Of a stretch of DNA of 50,957 nucleotides, positions 30,646 through 41,200 are shown one piece after another. The first letter of the stretch is position 1. Each line of letters opens with the position of its first letter. Below the pieces are notes generated by a model. The model was not told the DNA's origin and searched no databases. It was given only the letters and a program-made list of their open reading frames with translations. Made by a program: the position numbers and the translations under genes. The stretch comes from Haplosporangium gracile. Taxonomy: Eukaryota > Mortierellomycota > Mortierellomycetes > Mortierellales > Mortierellaceae. The stretch covers positions 1 to 50,957 of the forward strand of contig JAAAUF010000153.1 in the NCBI GenBank assembly GCA_015499985.1, in the 5' to 3' direction.

Positions 30646-32404
30646 TTAAAGGTCAGCGATAGCATATTCAATGGCACCCATAACGCCACCCAAGATGATG
30701 ACCAAGGGAGCGGGAAAGTCCAGGTACCCATTGGCCACAAATGCAGCAGTGGCAATGACACTATGATATCCACTGCTGCCTCCGAATCTGTTCGTCTGTT
30801 CAAACAACAGCCAAGTAGCCGAAAAGACCAATCCCAGCGCACAGGCATTGACACCCCTAAACACCATCTTGACCGACTTGTGTTCTCGCACGGACTGCCA
30901 AAACGGAATAATAGCGTTCTTCAAAATCAGACCTGGGAAGAAGATCGCGAGGTATCCCAAGAAGGCACCGACAACACCACTCTGGTTCGCACGAACCATC
31001 GACACTGCGCCCAGGAAGCATGCGAAATTAAAATTGGGTCCTGGGAGAGCTTGGATCAGCGCTAGACCGACGAGGAACTGGTTGTCGTTCATCCATCCAG
31101 AGTCGACAGTGTACGTTCTCAAGAGTGGGATGATGACAGGCCCGCCTCCAAAGATGATGGATCCGGTGAAGTAAAAGGTTGCTGCCAGGGGTCCATATGA
31201 TGCAGTTGTTGATTCTGGGACGAGGGCGCGGACGAGAATTGATGCGACCAATAAAGCGAGGAATATGAGGAAGAAGAATAAGCCCAGCTTCTTGGAGTAT
31301 GTGAACAATGGTTGATATTGGCTCTCAGGCTATTGCAATTGAATTGAAAATAATGTACATCTGTTAGTTACGCTTGGACAGTATTCAGATGATGGCTGTT
31401 CGAATAGCGTCTTTAGAAATATCTCGTTGTACCTCTAACTCCTGGACAGGGCCTCCTTCAAGTTCATCCAAAGTTGCAGCCTCAGCCTTATTCCTGCTCC
31501 TGATCGAGCCATGAACACTAGGAGTCTTCTCAGCATCTGCATCTGCACTTTGAACGTTAGTGACAGATGCATCCACCGTATCTTCAGCATTCGCAGCTCC
31601 TGTAGCGTCGGACTCTTGATTGGTTGTATGTCCTTGCTCCAGATCATCCTTCTTTGCGCACTGTTTCTCCTGTACCTTCCGGTGAGCCTGCTTCTCTTTC
31701 CATTCGTTCGATAGCGGAAACAAATAAGTGTCAAAGGTCCAACTTGTCAGTCCACCAGCGATCATGAGGGTAGGCAGCAACCAAGGGCTCGTGTACAATG
31801 CCGAGGCGCCTCCAGCGATGAGCGCCAAAACTCGGGTTAGTTTGTCTGTCGCCAGGGTGGTCGACATCTTGTATGCTGCCAATGCCACCAGACCGACTGC
31901 GGCGGCGGCAAGTCCTTGCTCCAGTCGAGTTGCCCAGAGAGGAATTGTTTCGCTCACATCGCCAATCAGTATTCCTGTCACTGTCATTACAATCGCTCCG
32001 GGCACACTATATTAATATTTGGAAAAGACCATTGATCAGGCATTTAGTCGAATGGTTACAACAATCATATATCGAAGTAGAATGAACAAAAAAATGTTGA
32101 TTGTACTGTACCTCCAAAGTAAGAAAGCAAACACAGAAGCCAAAAAGCCCGATCGGACAAGAGCCAAACTGTAGGCGAGCTCGGTACTAGCAGGCCCGGG
32201 AAGCGCCTGACAGATCGCAAAGAGCTCTGTGAATTGGTCACTGGCGATCCACTTGCGCTTCTCTACAATTTCGCCATAGAGGATACCAATGTGTGCGGCG
32301 GGTCCGCCAAAGGTTGTGTAGCCTAGCTTGAAATAGGTCGAGAAGATCTCTTTGAGGCGGTCTTTGAGTGGAGGCAGGTGGGGTGGAGGATGGGCAATTA
32401 CCAT
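30646..32404 (-). CDS. chrA: Chromate transporter, CHR family, three exons
   Basis: Exons 32404-32112, 32006-31433 and 31329-30646 give 516 residues with consistent phases. Two CHR domains are present. The first (about residues 15-190) has FKLGYTTFGGPAAHIG, CQALPGPASTEL and VPGAIVMT. The second (about 305-500) has FYFTGSIIFGGGPVIIPLL and IQALPGPNFNFACFLG. About 100 residues of charged, Ala/Asp/Glu-rich linker join them, with many Lys, Asp and Glu. CHR proteins export chromate or act on sulfate-like oxyanions. In fungi the substrate has rarely been tested, so the function here is inferred. The start at 32404 is chosen because upstream in-frame residues are low-complexity and the first domain begins soon after. 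The gene is divergent from SNIP1, with a 903-base promoter region. Confidence 0.9.
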
Positions 32405-33307
32405 GATGAGAGTACTGAGGAAGGGATGTGCTGCATTTAAAAACGGAGGAGGAAGTCGAGAGGCGGAGGTGCTTTTCGCTGTTGAAAGCGAAGGGGGAAA
32501 GGGTGTTTGTTGTAGGTGAACAGAATATGAGTGCAAGGGAGAAGAGCAATTGAGGGGTGCAGCTGCGAGGGTAAAGAAGAGGAGGATGGGCGAAGGATAA
32601 GAAGAGAAAGGAAGAAAGAACGGAAGAGAGGAGAGAAAGAAAAAAAGTGGATAGATAAAGAAGGTCCACCCCTGCCCCAGTGGTTGACCGCCAACAAAAA
32701 AAAAAAAAAAAAAAGGGGGCGGAAGCAACAACAACGTTACCGACTTTAAAGCAACATGCCAATTGCAAACAAGGTTTTCCGAGAGACACCACCACCTCTC
32801 CGGTCGAACCACAATTTTGCTTGAAAGCACGTTTTTTTGTTCTTTAATTTGGTGGGGATGGTCTAGACTCTTATCTTCAAACAGCAATACAGAGCAACCT
32901 CGCAGTGACCAGAGTTACATTTGTCGCGACAAGCTGCGCTAAAAGAACTTGCCGCCTGGTTTAGAGGCAATTGATGCCCACAGTCCTTTTTGTGAAATAG
33001 CCGAACTTTCATAGTAAAAGTTGGGCTATTTCGGTTGAATTAAAATAATACACGAGTCTACTCATTTCATTCGCAGGATTTAAGGGGCCACATGAAATGT
33101 AGGCATGAGGACTGCAAGGAAATAACATATTTTGGCCAACTGCAATATATTTTTATCAACAAAAAGGGACTGTAGATAGTTCAGATCGCGAGTACAATGG
33201 GTACACGCAGTGCGTCTTCTGTGACGTAATTGTGCGCCTGTAGTCCGTGGGGCTCAAAAACTTTGGACCTCGCACTCATACCTCCACATCTTCGTCAACA
33301 AAATTCC
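32405..33307. other. Divergent promoter region between chromate transporter and SNIP1
   Basis: About 0.9 kb. Near the chromate transporter it is purine-rich on the plus strand and includes a 19-base A run (32696-32714). A short inverted pair (CCGAACTTT / AAAGTTGGG) lies near 33002-33028 and may form a small hairpin. No gene recognised. Confidence 0.4.
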
Positions 33308-34577
33308 ATGTCCGCAGCATCAGCGTCAGCATCATCAGCACAAGGAAGGGCGGACAAGGAAGGAGCCAGGAAGACATCGAAATCTCGCTCACGTTCTCGT
33401 TCTCGATCGCCATACAGAAGGCGAAGGGATTACTCTGACAACAACAGGGGCGGCAGCAGTAACAGGAGGAGATACTCTCGCTCAAGGTCTCCAACGAGTC
33501 GGTCACCTAGAGGGGCAAGATCAAGATCCAGATCTCCTCCGCCAAGAGGATCCTATTCATGTAGACCTTATTCTCGCTCCCGTTCACCCTCACGGTCACC
33601 TCGAGGAAGATTTGATCGGCCACAAGGAGGAAATGCAGGCAGGGTAGGAAGTGGAGGATATGAACGCGAGAATGGCGATGCAAGGCGAGGAGGTGACAAT
33701 GATCGTACTGGGTCCGGCGGAAGAGGTGGTAGAGGTGGCGGTGGCGGTCGTCGCGGAGGCGGTCCTAGGCACGAGTCAACCTTTCGAAGCGGACCATCAG
33801 GTGGTGGATCGGGAAAGCCAGATGTCTGGGGCTCCAAGATGGCAGCAGCAGACGAGGAAGAGCGGAAAAAGAAACCTGTCGTTGCTGAAGAGGACAAGGA
33901 AAAACCTAACTTTGGACTGTCTGGATCACTGGCGGCCGAGACAAACACAACAGCGAATGGAACCGTTCTCAAGTACAACGAACCTCCAGAGGCAAGGAAA
34001 CCAGCTCAAAAGTGGAGACTCTACGTCTTTAAGGGCGACAAGGAGATCGGTAATAGGACCTGCGATCTTTTCCAATGCCGGAATGGATTGCATCTTGTCA
34101 TTACTTGGAGCGAGCCTAACGCAAGTGTACTGTCATTTTTTATTTTTAGATCTGCTTCATATTCATCGCCAAAGCGCATTCTTATTTGGGCGGGATCGAA
34201 ATGTTGTAGATGTTCCGATCGAGCATCCATCCTGCTCCAAGCAGCACGCCGTTCTACAGTTCCGGCAGATAGTTGAAACTGATGCCTTGGGCCAGGCCAA
34301 GCGAACCACAAAGTAAGAACGCCAGTCTCATATTCAATGTCATTCACCTATTAGGAAGGCGTGATAGAAGTGCTCTTATTTCTAACCTTTCGTATCTTTG
34401 TTGTTTTTCCGCTTTTCGAGGCCATTCATTATCGACTTGGAGTCTGCGAATGGAACTTTTGTTAATGGTACCAAGATCCCACCCACGCGTTATTATGAGC
34501 TCAAACTCTCGGATGTACTCAAATTTGGCGCCAGCACACGCGAGTTTGTCCTTCTGCACGAAAGTGTCGAATCATAA
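33308..34577 (+). CDS. SNIP1: FHA-domain splicing factor of the SNIP1/Pml1 family, three exons
   Basis: Exons 33308-34049, 34150-34312 and 34421-34577 give 353 residues. The N-terminal half is an RS-type domain (RSRSRSRSP near residues 25-45, more SR/SP to about 130), followed by an Arg/Gly-rich stretch. The conserved family entry motif (KPNFGLSGSLAAETNT, YNEPPEARKP) leads into the FHA domain (about 235-345): LHIHRQSAFLFGRDRN, VPIEHPSCSKQHAVLQF, DLESANGTFVNG and REFVLLHES. FHA domains bind phosphothreonine, and the Arg of GRDR and Ser of PSCSKQH are the usual contact residues. The protein belongs to the pre-mRNA retention and splicing (RES) complex in fungi and acts in the nucleus. The start at 33308 is the first ATG that gives a family-like N-terminus. 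It converges on the PPR gene with 75 bases between. Confidence 0.92.
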
Positions 34578-34652
34578 TAAAGATGCTGTTCGTGAACAGA
34601 AATGAAGGCGAGAATATGATAATTGATGGTCTCTTTGTTCTTCTATGTTTGT

Positions 34653-37238
34653 CTATCCTTTTAAAGAGTCCCTGTACAGTTTCCTCCGCGCCTCTGCTTG
34701 CCTCCGCTCCATGACAGTCAAAGTTCTTGAGAGTTCTTGCTCAACATCGTCATCGTCGATCGCGGATGCTTCCCAAGTCAGGGACGGGTTTTGGTGGGCC
34801 GGGCTATCCTCCTCCAACACAATATCCCACACTTTCTCCGCCTTTTCGTGGTTTCCGGTGCGATGCAGTCCAGCCACGATCGTCGAGTATGTCTTTAGGT
34901 TGGGCTGGATCTTGTACCGCTCCGTCATCTCCTTGAAGTACTGTGTCGCCTTTTTCATCTGACTCGCTTGTCCAAAGCCGCTGATAAGAGATGTGAGCGT
35001 TACTACGTCAGGTGCTGGTGCAGGCGCCGGATCTGATGTGGCGTGAGAGGATGACGTTTCGACTGAAACACTTGAAGAGACAGCCTTGGGAGAGTTGGTA
35101 TCTTGCGAGAGACTTGAGAGCGTAGCATATGTAGGAGCAGACTTGACAGGCTTTGAGCGAGTCCGGACTAGCTGAGGGTCCGACAGCGGATCGGCATCCT
35201 GCTCTAGTATAGACTCCCTCAGCGACTTGGCGGTGCGCTCCATGCTGTGAAAGACCTGGGTGGCGGACGAAAGATTGCCTCCAGTAATATGATACAGGAT
35301 GTTAGTGTTGAAGGTGACTGTATCAGCTGTAATACCATCCTGCTCCATGTCAAAGAAGCATTGCCCAATGGAGGCGATATCCTTGGATTCAACGGCATGC
35401 TGCAGAAGGGCGTGAAGCATCGTGTTGTACGTGTAAATGTCGCGGTTGGAACGAGTAGGTCGAAGTTGATTCTGAAGTTGATGTTGTTGCTGTTGCTGAC
35501 GCAGATGGTTGTCCTTGTCCTGAAGTTGTTCTGCACCGACATCGTCCTGAACCAGCTTGGTCTGGAATCTCTGGTCTCGCTTGGATTGTTGGACTGTGGT
35601 AGGAACGCCGGCCATGCTGTCGTAGATCTTCTTCATAGTGGTCAGATCTTTGTGTTTCTCGTAGTAGGCGAGCAAGGTGTTGTTGGTCACCAGATCTGGC
35701 TTGAGTTTCGAAGGGTTATAGGTCCTGAAGGCGGTTCTCCAATGGGGCGCTTCTGGGACCTTGTACTGGGCCATCTCGAGATACAATTTGACCAGAATAT
35801 TCAACGTCACTATGTTCGGAACCACTCCTTGATCCCTCATCGCCACCACGTATTTCGCGACATCTCTCGGATCCACCACTGCAATCGCCCTTGCTGTCGT
35901 GGGATTGCTGACTTCGGAGTTCGTGAGATACCCTTGGCTTGATATGACTCCAGGCACGTCGACCTTGCCCCGTAACGAACTGCGCCGACGCTTCGCCCTC
36001 TTGCTCTCCGCCTCTGCTGCTGCCACGATGTCAAATCCAAAGCCTTTGACGGAGTAAGAGTTCAAGATCCTGTTGAAGGTCGAGACTCTGTATCTTCGTC
36101 CCTCATCCAGAGTCTGATCAAACACAGTCCTTGCGAGATCATAAAGCTCATTCTCACACGCTCCGTGAACGAAGGAATCCATGAGCTTGGCGGAGAGATG
36201 TATCGGCCTCGTTCGAGACCCCGACACGACAGTAGCATCCTGCGGAAAATCCTGAGAGAACTTCTCGTTGTTTATAAGCATGTTCCCGATCCGCTCCAGA
36301 AGAAATCCGTCGAGTTGGCTGACCGCGATCCGAACAAAACTGGTGAAATAACGACTAGGTAAAGCAACATCGTTCTCTCCCAAGGCCTCGAATAAGTCCA
36401 TGGCGCGCTTCTTGTTTAACATCAGAAGCAGGCTGTCCAGCATAGTGAAGGCGAGGATTGTTGCATCTGATCTCGTCGGCTGTGAATCCTGCAATTGCTC
36501 GTCCTCCGCCTGACCTATTGACCCCACTCCCCATAAATCCACAGAACTCTGTGCTAAGACCTTGACTTGACGCAAAAACCGCTTTTGATTCTGCCTCAAG
36601 AAGACTCCCAGAACTGCAGAAGCAATCGCTCGTTGCCATAGCTGTGCCTCTTCCCCACCGACTTTGCCCATGCGGGCCATTGATAAACGCGCCAAAACAG
36701 AGACCGACTCCCAAAACTGCTGCTGGCTCGTGGAATAATCCTGGATCGTTTCCAGAATGAACAAAAAGTCGTGTCTACTGAGATCATTACAGTCGGTCCT
36801 GCAGATATCGAGAGCTCTGTTGTAGATGGGTGAATGAGCGCTACCTTCGTCCTGCTGAAGTTGAAGCTCGAAAAGGCCTGGGTGGAGAGGAGTGGTGCGG
36901 GAGTATGCACTCATGGGTACGAAGCAGGTCGCTGTTGTGGGATCCCGCCATTCTTTCAGGGCTACAATCCTTTCAGATCGTTTCCGGATGATGCGTTCGG
37001 CAGTCGTCCAAGGATTGCGTGCAGATGCCTTTACTGCTGAAGACAGCCGTGGAGGTGTGGTGGCAGTGTCGGAAGCGGTATGGGCAGGTGCGACAATGGC
37101 ATGTGAATCAGAGTGAAGAAGGCGCCTGGTTGAACTGGTGAAGCACCTCCGGGCAGTCCCTAAAAGGGTCACACAGAAATAATGATCAACGGTCAATTTG
37201 GTGTTTCTTATGTTACTGATTTTGATCAATTGGTCCAT
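34653..37238 (-). CDS. Pentatricopeptide repeat (PPR) protein, probably mitochondrial
   Basis: A long minus-strand frame ends at 34653. PPR units are clear in the C-terminal half: PDLVTNNTLLAYYEKHKDL, DIYTYNTMLHALL, DTVTFNTNILYHITG, PDVVTLTSLISGFGQASQM and PNLKTYSTIVAGLHRTGNH. More divergent units lie upstream (PNIVTLNILVKLYLEM). Gln-rich and Ser-rich linkers separate groups. The start is uncertain. The ATG at 37238 gives 861 residues and precedes a presequence-like stretch (ARRCFTSSTRRLLHS), which suggests mitochondrial import. A 57-nt intron (donor GTAACA, acceptor TTTTAG near 37160) would keep the frame, but is short for this genome. PPR proteins bind organellar RNA and act in its processing or translation. 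The exact target cannot be read from sequence. Confidence 0.8.
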   Translation of the reverse strand: MDQLIKISNIRNTKLTVDHYFCVTLLGTARRCFTSSTRRLLHSDSHAIVAPAHTASDTATTPPRLSSAVKASARNPWTTAERIIRKRSERIVALKEWRDPTTATCFVPMSAYSRTTPLHPGLFELQLQQDEGSAHSPIYNRALDICRTDCNDLSRHDFLFILETIQDYSTSQQQFWESVSVLARLSMARMGKVGGEEAQLWQRAIASAVLGVFLRQNQKRFLRQVKVLAQSSVDLWGVGSIGQAEDEQLQDSQPTRSDATILAFTMLDSLLLMLNKKRAMDLFEALGENDVALPSRYFTSFVRIAVSQLDGFLLERIGNMLINNEKFSQDFPQDATVVSGSRTRPIHLSAKLMDSFVHGACENELYDLARTVFDQTLDEGRRYRVSTFNRILNSYSVKGFGFDIVAAAEAESKRAKRRRSSLRGKVDVPGVISSQGYLTNSEVSNPTTARAIAVVDPRDVAKYVVAMRDQGVVPNIVTLNILVKLYLEMAQYKVPEAPHWRTAFRTYNPSKLKPDLVTNNTLLAYYEKHKDLTTMKKIYDSMAGVPTTVQQSKRDQRFQTKLVQDDVGAEQLQDKDNHLRQQQQQHQLQNQLRPTRSNRDIYTYNTMLHALLQHAVESKDIASIGQCFFDMEQDGITADTVTFNTNILYHITGGNLSSATQVFHSMERTAKSLRESILEQDADPLSDPQLVRTRSKPVKSAPTYATLSSLSQDTNSPKAVSSSVSVETSSSHATSDPAPAPAPDVVTLTSLISGFGQASQMKKATQYFKEMTERYKIQPNLKTYSTIVAGLHRTGNHEKAEKVWDIVLEEDSPAHQNPSLTWEASAIDDDDVEQELSRTLTVMERRQAEARRKLYRDSLKG

Positions 37239-37269
37239 TGGGTTCCTGAAACTGAGACTAATAACATAC

Positions 37270-37615
37270 TCGATCCAACAGTCGGTGCAGCTGACGATTG
37301 TGCCGTAGTGATGGCCCGCCTTGACTGGTATCTTTGCACGCAACATATCCGCTCCATAGCAGAGAGCGGCCGTCTTGGACCGGGTGGCGCACACAATCTC
37401 TCTGAAAGTGTCCCCGTCTGGCCAGTAATAATAACACTCTGCCGACTTGTAGCAAAGGTTGCTCTAGAGGATGATGTTGAGTGGGACGCTGTACGGGTAA
37501 AGAGCATCCATTTGCTCGAGGAGCATGACCGAGCCCTGAGTGTTGTTGCCATCGACAAGCAAGAAAGGAAAGGGACTCTCCTGAACGATATAATGGATCC
37601 CTTTGATGACTGTGG
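37270..37615 (-). pseudogene. Cysteine-rich coding-like segment with one in-frame TAG
   Basis: The minus-strand frame upstream of the PPR gene has protein-like character: VIKGIHYIVQESPFPFLLVD, then LYPYSVPLNIIL, a TAG at 37464-37466, then SNLCYKSAECYYYW, EIVCATRSKTAALCYG and IVSCTDCWIE, followed by a good donor (GA|GTATGT at 37269). The second part holds six cysteines in about 65 residues, and a pyrimidine-rich acceptor-like site (CCACAG) precedes the first part. This suggests a small secreted cysteine-rich protein gene that has lost its start, or an unresolved exon set. The TAG is also preceded by a pyrimidine-rich run, so it could be an acceptor instead of a stop. No family recognised. Confidence 0.35.
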
Positions 37616-37640
37616 ACAAAAAAGGCAAAAAAAATAAATA

Positions 37641-38213
37641 ACGTGAGAGTAAGTTTATGTCGTCCACAGGGATGATCCTTTAAAAATGAATGTATATTCC
37701 ATGCTATTGTGTGTGTGTGTGCACCTTCCGTTCCTGACAGCAGTCTCTTTTTTGCCTTCCCGTTGTTGATGGATGTTGTGGTAGATGGGAGCAAAGGATG
37801 CTTTTTCGTGTGGGAAAGGAAAGAAAGAGTTAAAGGTGTTTGATCATCGAGTGGTAGGTCTGTTTCTCTGATCTGATCTCTCTCTCTCTTCTACTTCAAA
37901 CTATCCCCAACGGGTGGGACAAAGACAAGTGCAGTATTTGCGACAGTCTCTCCCACCTGTGACCTTCAATCTTCCTACTTTGCCTGCCCAAAGGCGTGAC
38001 CCTTTCGTGGTCATGGTAGCCTACTTTCCCTCCCTCTCCTTCTCTCTCTCTCCCTCTCTTTCTCTCTCACTCTTCCTTCGTCATCACCATCATCCTGTGC
38101 ATTCTCACTTCCTCCCCCTCTACACAGTCAACACTCCCACCGCATACCCAGCTTCATCAACTCCCCCGATATTCTCTCAGGAGCACCACAACTCCCCCAC
38201 TTTTGTTACGCAT
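37641..38213. other. Upstream region of FIG4
   Basis: No gene recognised. It contains a GT run (near 37710) and strong CT/TCTC tracts (37875-37895, 38035-38075) just before the FIG4 start, a common feature of fungal promoters and 5' leaders. The frame is open upstream of the chosen ATG, but the residues are low-complexity. Confidence 0.4.
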
Positions 38214-41200
38214 ATGCCCGTGCCTGGAGAGACCTCGCCTGTTTCGCTCCCTGGCCTATCTGAATTTTCCGCCTTCAAGTTCCCCCCTCCACCAGCCAGG
38301 CCTGGCCACGTTGTCCTCAATCGCTTCGTTCTCTACGAGACCAAAACTGTGAGCGAAACAGACAATAAATCCTTAGGCTTGATTTTGCATTGGCACTACA
38401 CTCATATCCAGATTATGCATGGTCCCTGACCTTCAACCTCTTCTTACTCTCTCCTACCCTGCATGCTCTTATAAAAGAGATTCTACATTGTCGGCACCAA
38501 TGCCCCCGCGGGAACACGGTTCAGAGTGCTCAAAATCGACCGCACCACAACGCCGAGTGAGCTCAGCATCACCGAGGATGAGATGGTCTACTCCAAGGCG
38601 CAGGTTGACGACCTCCTCGAGATGATAGCCACTGGCAACCGTTCGACAGGAGGGATGCGGGAGATTACAAAGTTCTATGGCATTGTAGGATTTGTCAGGT
38701 TTACGGAGGGATATTACATCACGCTGATCACCAAAAGAAGTCCCGTCGCCCTCATTGGAGGTCATTATATCTTTCATATCGATGCCACATCCTCAATCTC
38801 CATTCATTCCTCGACAACCCCGACCTCAAAGCTGGACAAGAACTCGGACGAGGCACGATATCTTCAGATGTTTCAAATGGTGGACTTGACAAAGAACTTT
38901 TACTTTTCGTACTCGTACGACATTACAAGAACTCTGCAATGGAACATGACCAGAAACCCGCAGGTTGAAGGCCGCAACCGCTTGTTTGTCTGGAACCAGT
39001 ATCTCCTTGAAAACGCCTTTGGTGCCCAGACGGGGATCGAGAATCAGTGGGCTCTTCCTATTATGTACGGCTTTGTCGATCAGTCCAGTAAGTGCCAGCA
39101 AGTGACTTCCTCGTTCATTTCCGTCTTATTCAAGGCTCCATACATAATTTGCTTAACTGGACGCAATATAGTAACCAATGCGCATCTTTGCTCTGCATTA
39201 CTAGAACTCTCGATTCTGGGTCGAAACGTCTATGTCACCTTGATTGCGCGGCGATCTCGCTTTTTTGCAGGAGCTCGATTCTTGAAGAGAGGAGCCAACG
39301 ACAGGGTAAGACCCCCCTCCCCCCCCCTCTCCTTTTCCCCGAAATACATCAATTTCTAATTATTTCCTTCAAACTAAACCTGACAAAGCCCATTATTGTT
39401 CGATTGGTATTTATTAGGGATATGTCGCCAACGATGTCGAAACAGAGCAAATCGTATCGGAAATGTCAACCACCTCGTTTTACGGTGCAGGATCGCTCAA
39501 TGCCAATCCTAACCACACATCGTTTGTCCAGCATCGCGGCTCGATTCCTCTTTACTGGGTTCAAGATGGAACTAACATGTCTCCAAAACCGCCAATTGAA
39601 CTCAACGTCGTGGACCCTTACTTTTCTGCGGCGGCTCTGCATTTCGATGACATGTTTAAGCGTTATGGAGCACCGTGCATTGTTTTGAACCTGATCAAGG
39701 CCAAGGAGAAAACACCAAGAGAGTCTTTGCTGTTGAAAGAATTTTCCGAGTGCATCGAGTACCTCAACCAGTTCTTACCGGACGGAAAGAAGATCTGGCA
39801 CATCAAGTGGGATATGTCAAGAGCGTCCAAGAGGTACTTTTCATTTGCCACACGTCGATAATTGCATGCGAACGAGTTAGCTAAGCATTAGAACATTATG
39901 TAAACTAACCACATTGCTCACGTCTTTTGTCTTTAGTCCCAATGAGAACGTGATATCTGTGTTGGAGATCATTGCCGAGCGAACGTTTGCGCAGACAGGA
40001 TTCTTTCACAGTGGCTACAACCAGGATTCGGAAAAGCAGCAGCACAAGAACGTCATCTACGGATCTGGATTGCAAAACGGAGTTGTGCGGACAAATTGTA
40101 TCGACTGCCTCGATCGTACCAATGCAGCTCAGTTTGTCATTGCCAAATGCGCCCTTGGGTACCAGGTAAAACATCATTGATTGTGCGCAAATATGATGGT
40201 AAAAACAACTTTTTTACTTAAACAGCCCAGATGAGCTAAACAAATGGTTTTCTACAACTGCTGCAGTTGCACTCGCTAGGTCTTATCGCGGAACCAGTAG
40301 TCCCGTTCGACTGTGACCTGGTCAACATGCTGACAGAGATGTACCATGACCACGGTGACACCATTGCACTTCAGTACGGAGGATCTCATCTAGTCAACAC
40401 CATGGAAACCTATCGAAAAATCAATCAGTGGACGAGTCAAAGTCGAGACATGATCGAGAGTATCCGTCGATTCTACAGCAACAGCTTCGTAGGTAGGTTG
40501 CGTGACACGACGTTACTCTGCGCAGAAAAGGAATCGTCCCATTAGGAGTCAATGCTCTAACAGAACTTCAACTTCAACACTACTAGATGCGGAGAAACAG
40601 GATGCAATGAACTTGTTTCTGGGCAACTATCGTGTCCAGAAGGGCACCGGTCCGGCGCTGTGGGAACTTCCTGGAGACTATCACCTACACAACATTACCG
40701 ACCCAGAGCTTAAAAAGCATAGGAAGAGCTACACCAAATGGTGGTCACCAGACGCGCTCCTCCCACAGGAAGTCTTGGCCAGGAAAAGCTTTTTGGAGGC
40801 ACAAGAGAAGGATTATGACCGCTTCCGCCTTCATGATGCCGGATACGATGACAACTCTGGACTGATCTACGGAGACGAAGACGACTCACTCGATGACGAT
40901 GATGATGACGATTACGATATGAACCCACAACGCACCTCTGGGCCTGGTGAAGCAGAAGGTGGGCTGGAGCGGGACGACAGTAATGACCGGCTGGGCAAGT
41001 ACGAGCCGAACTTGAAACAGCACAGCGCCAAGCACTCTGAGGACGGCTCTCATCATATAGAGAACCTTCGGTCAGAAGACGAAGACGAGTTTGCATCCAA
41101 TGGACATCGGACACGACCGCTTGGCAAGAATGGTCGCGTACACAGCATGCAGTCGGTCTTGTCAGAACAGTCTGCATCACCTTTAAACGATGACGAACAA

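Noticed and set aside
33001..33029. Inverted repeat near 33002-33028 as a terminator or riboswitch
   Set aside because: Too short and isolated in a fungal promoter region. Mentioned only as a possible small hairpin.
37182..37637. Plus-strand frame of 151 codons upstream of FIG4
   Set aside because: It is the antisense of a minus-strand segment with better protein character (cysteine spacing, donor and acceptor sites), and shows no motif of its own.
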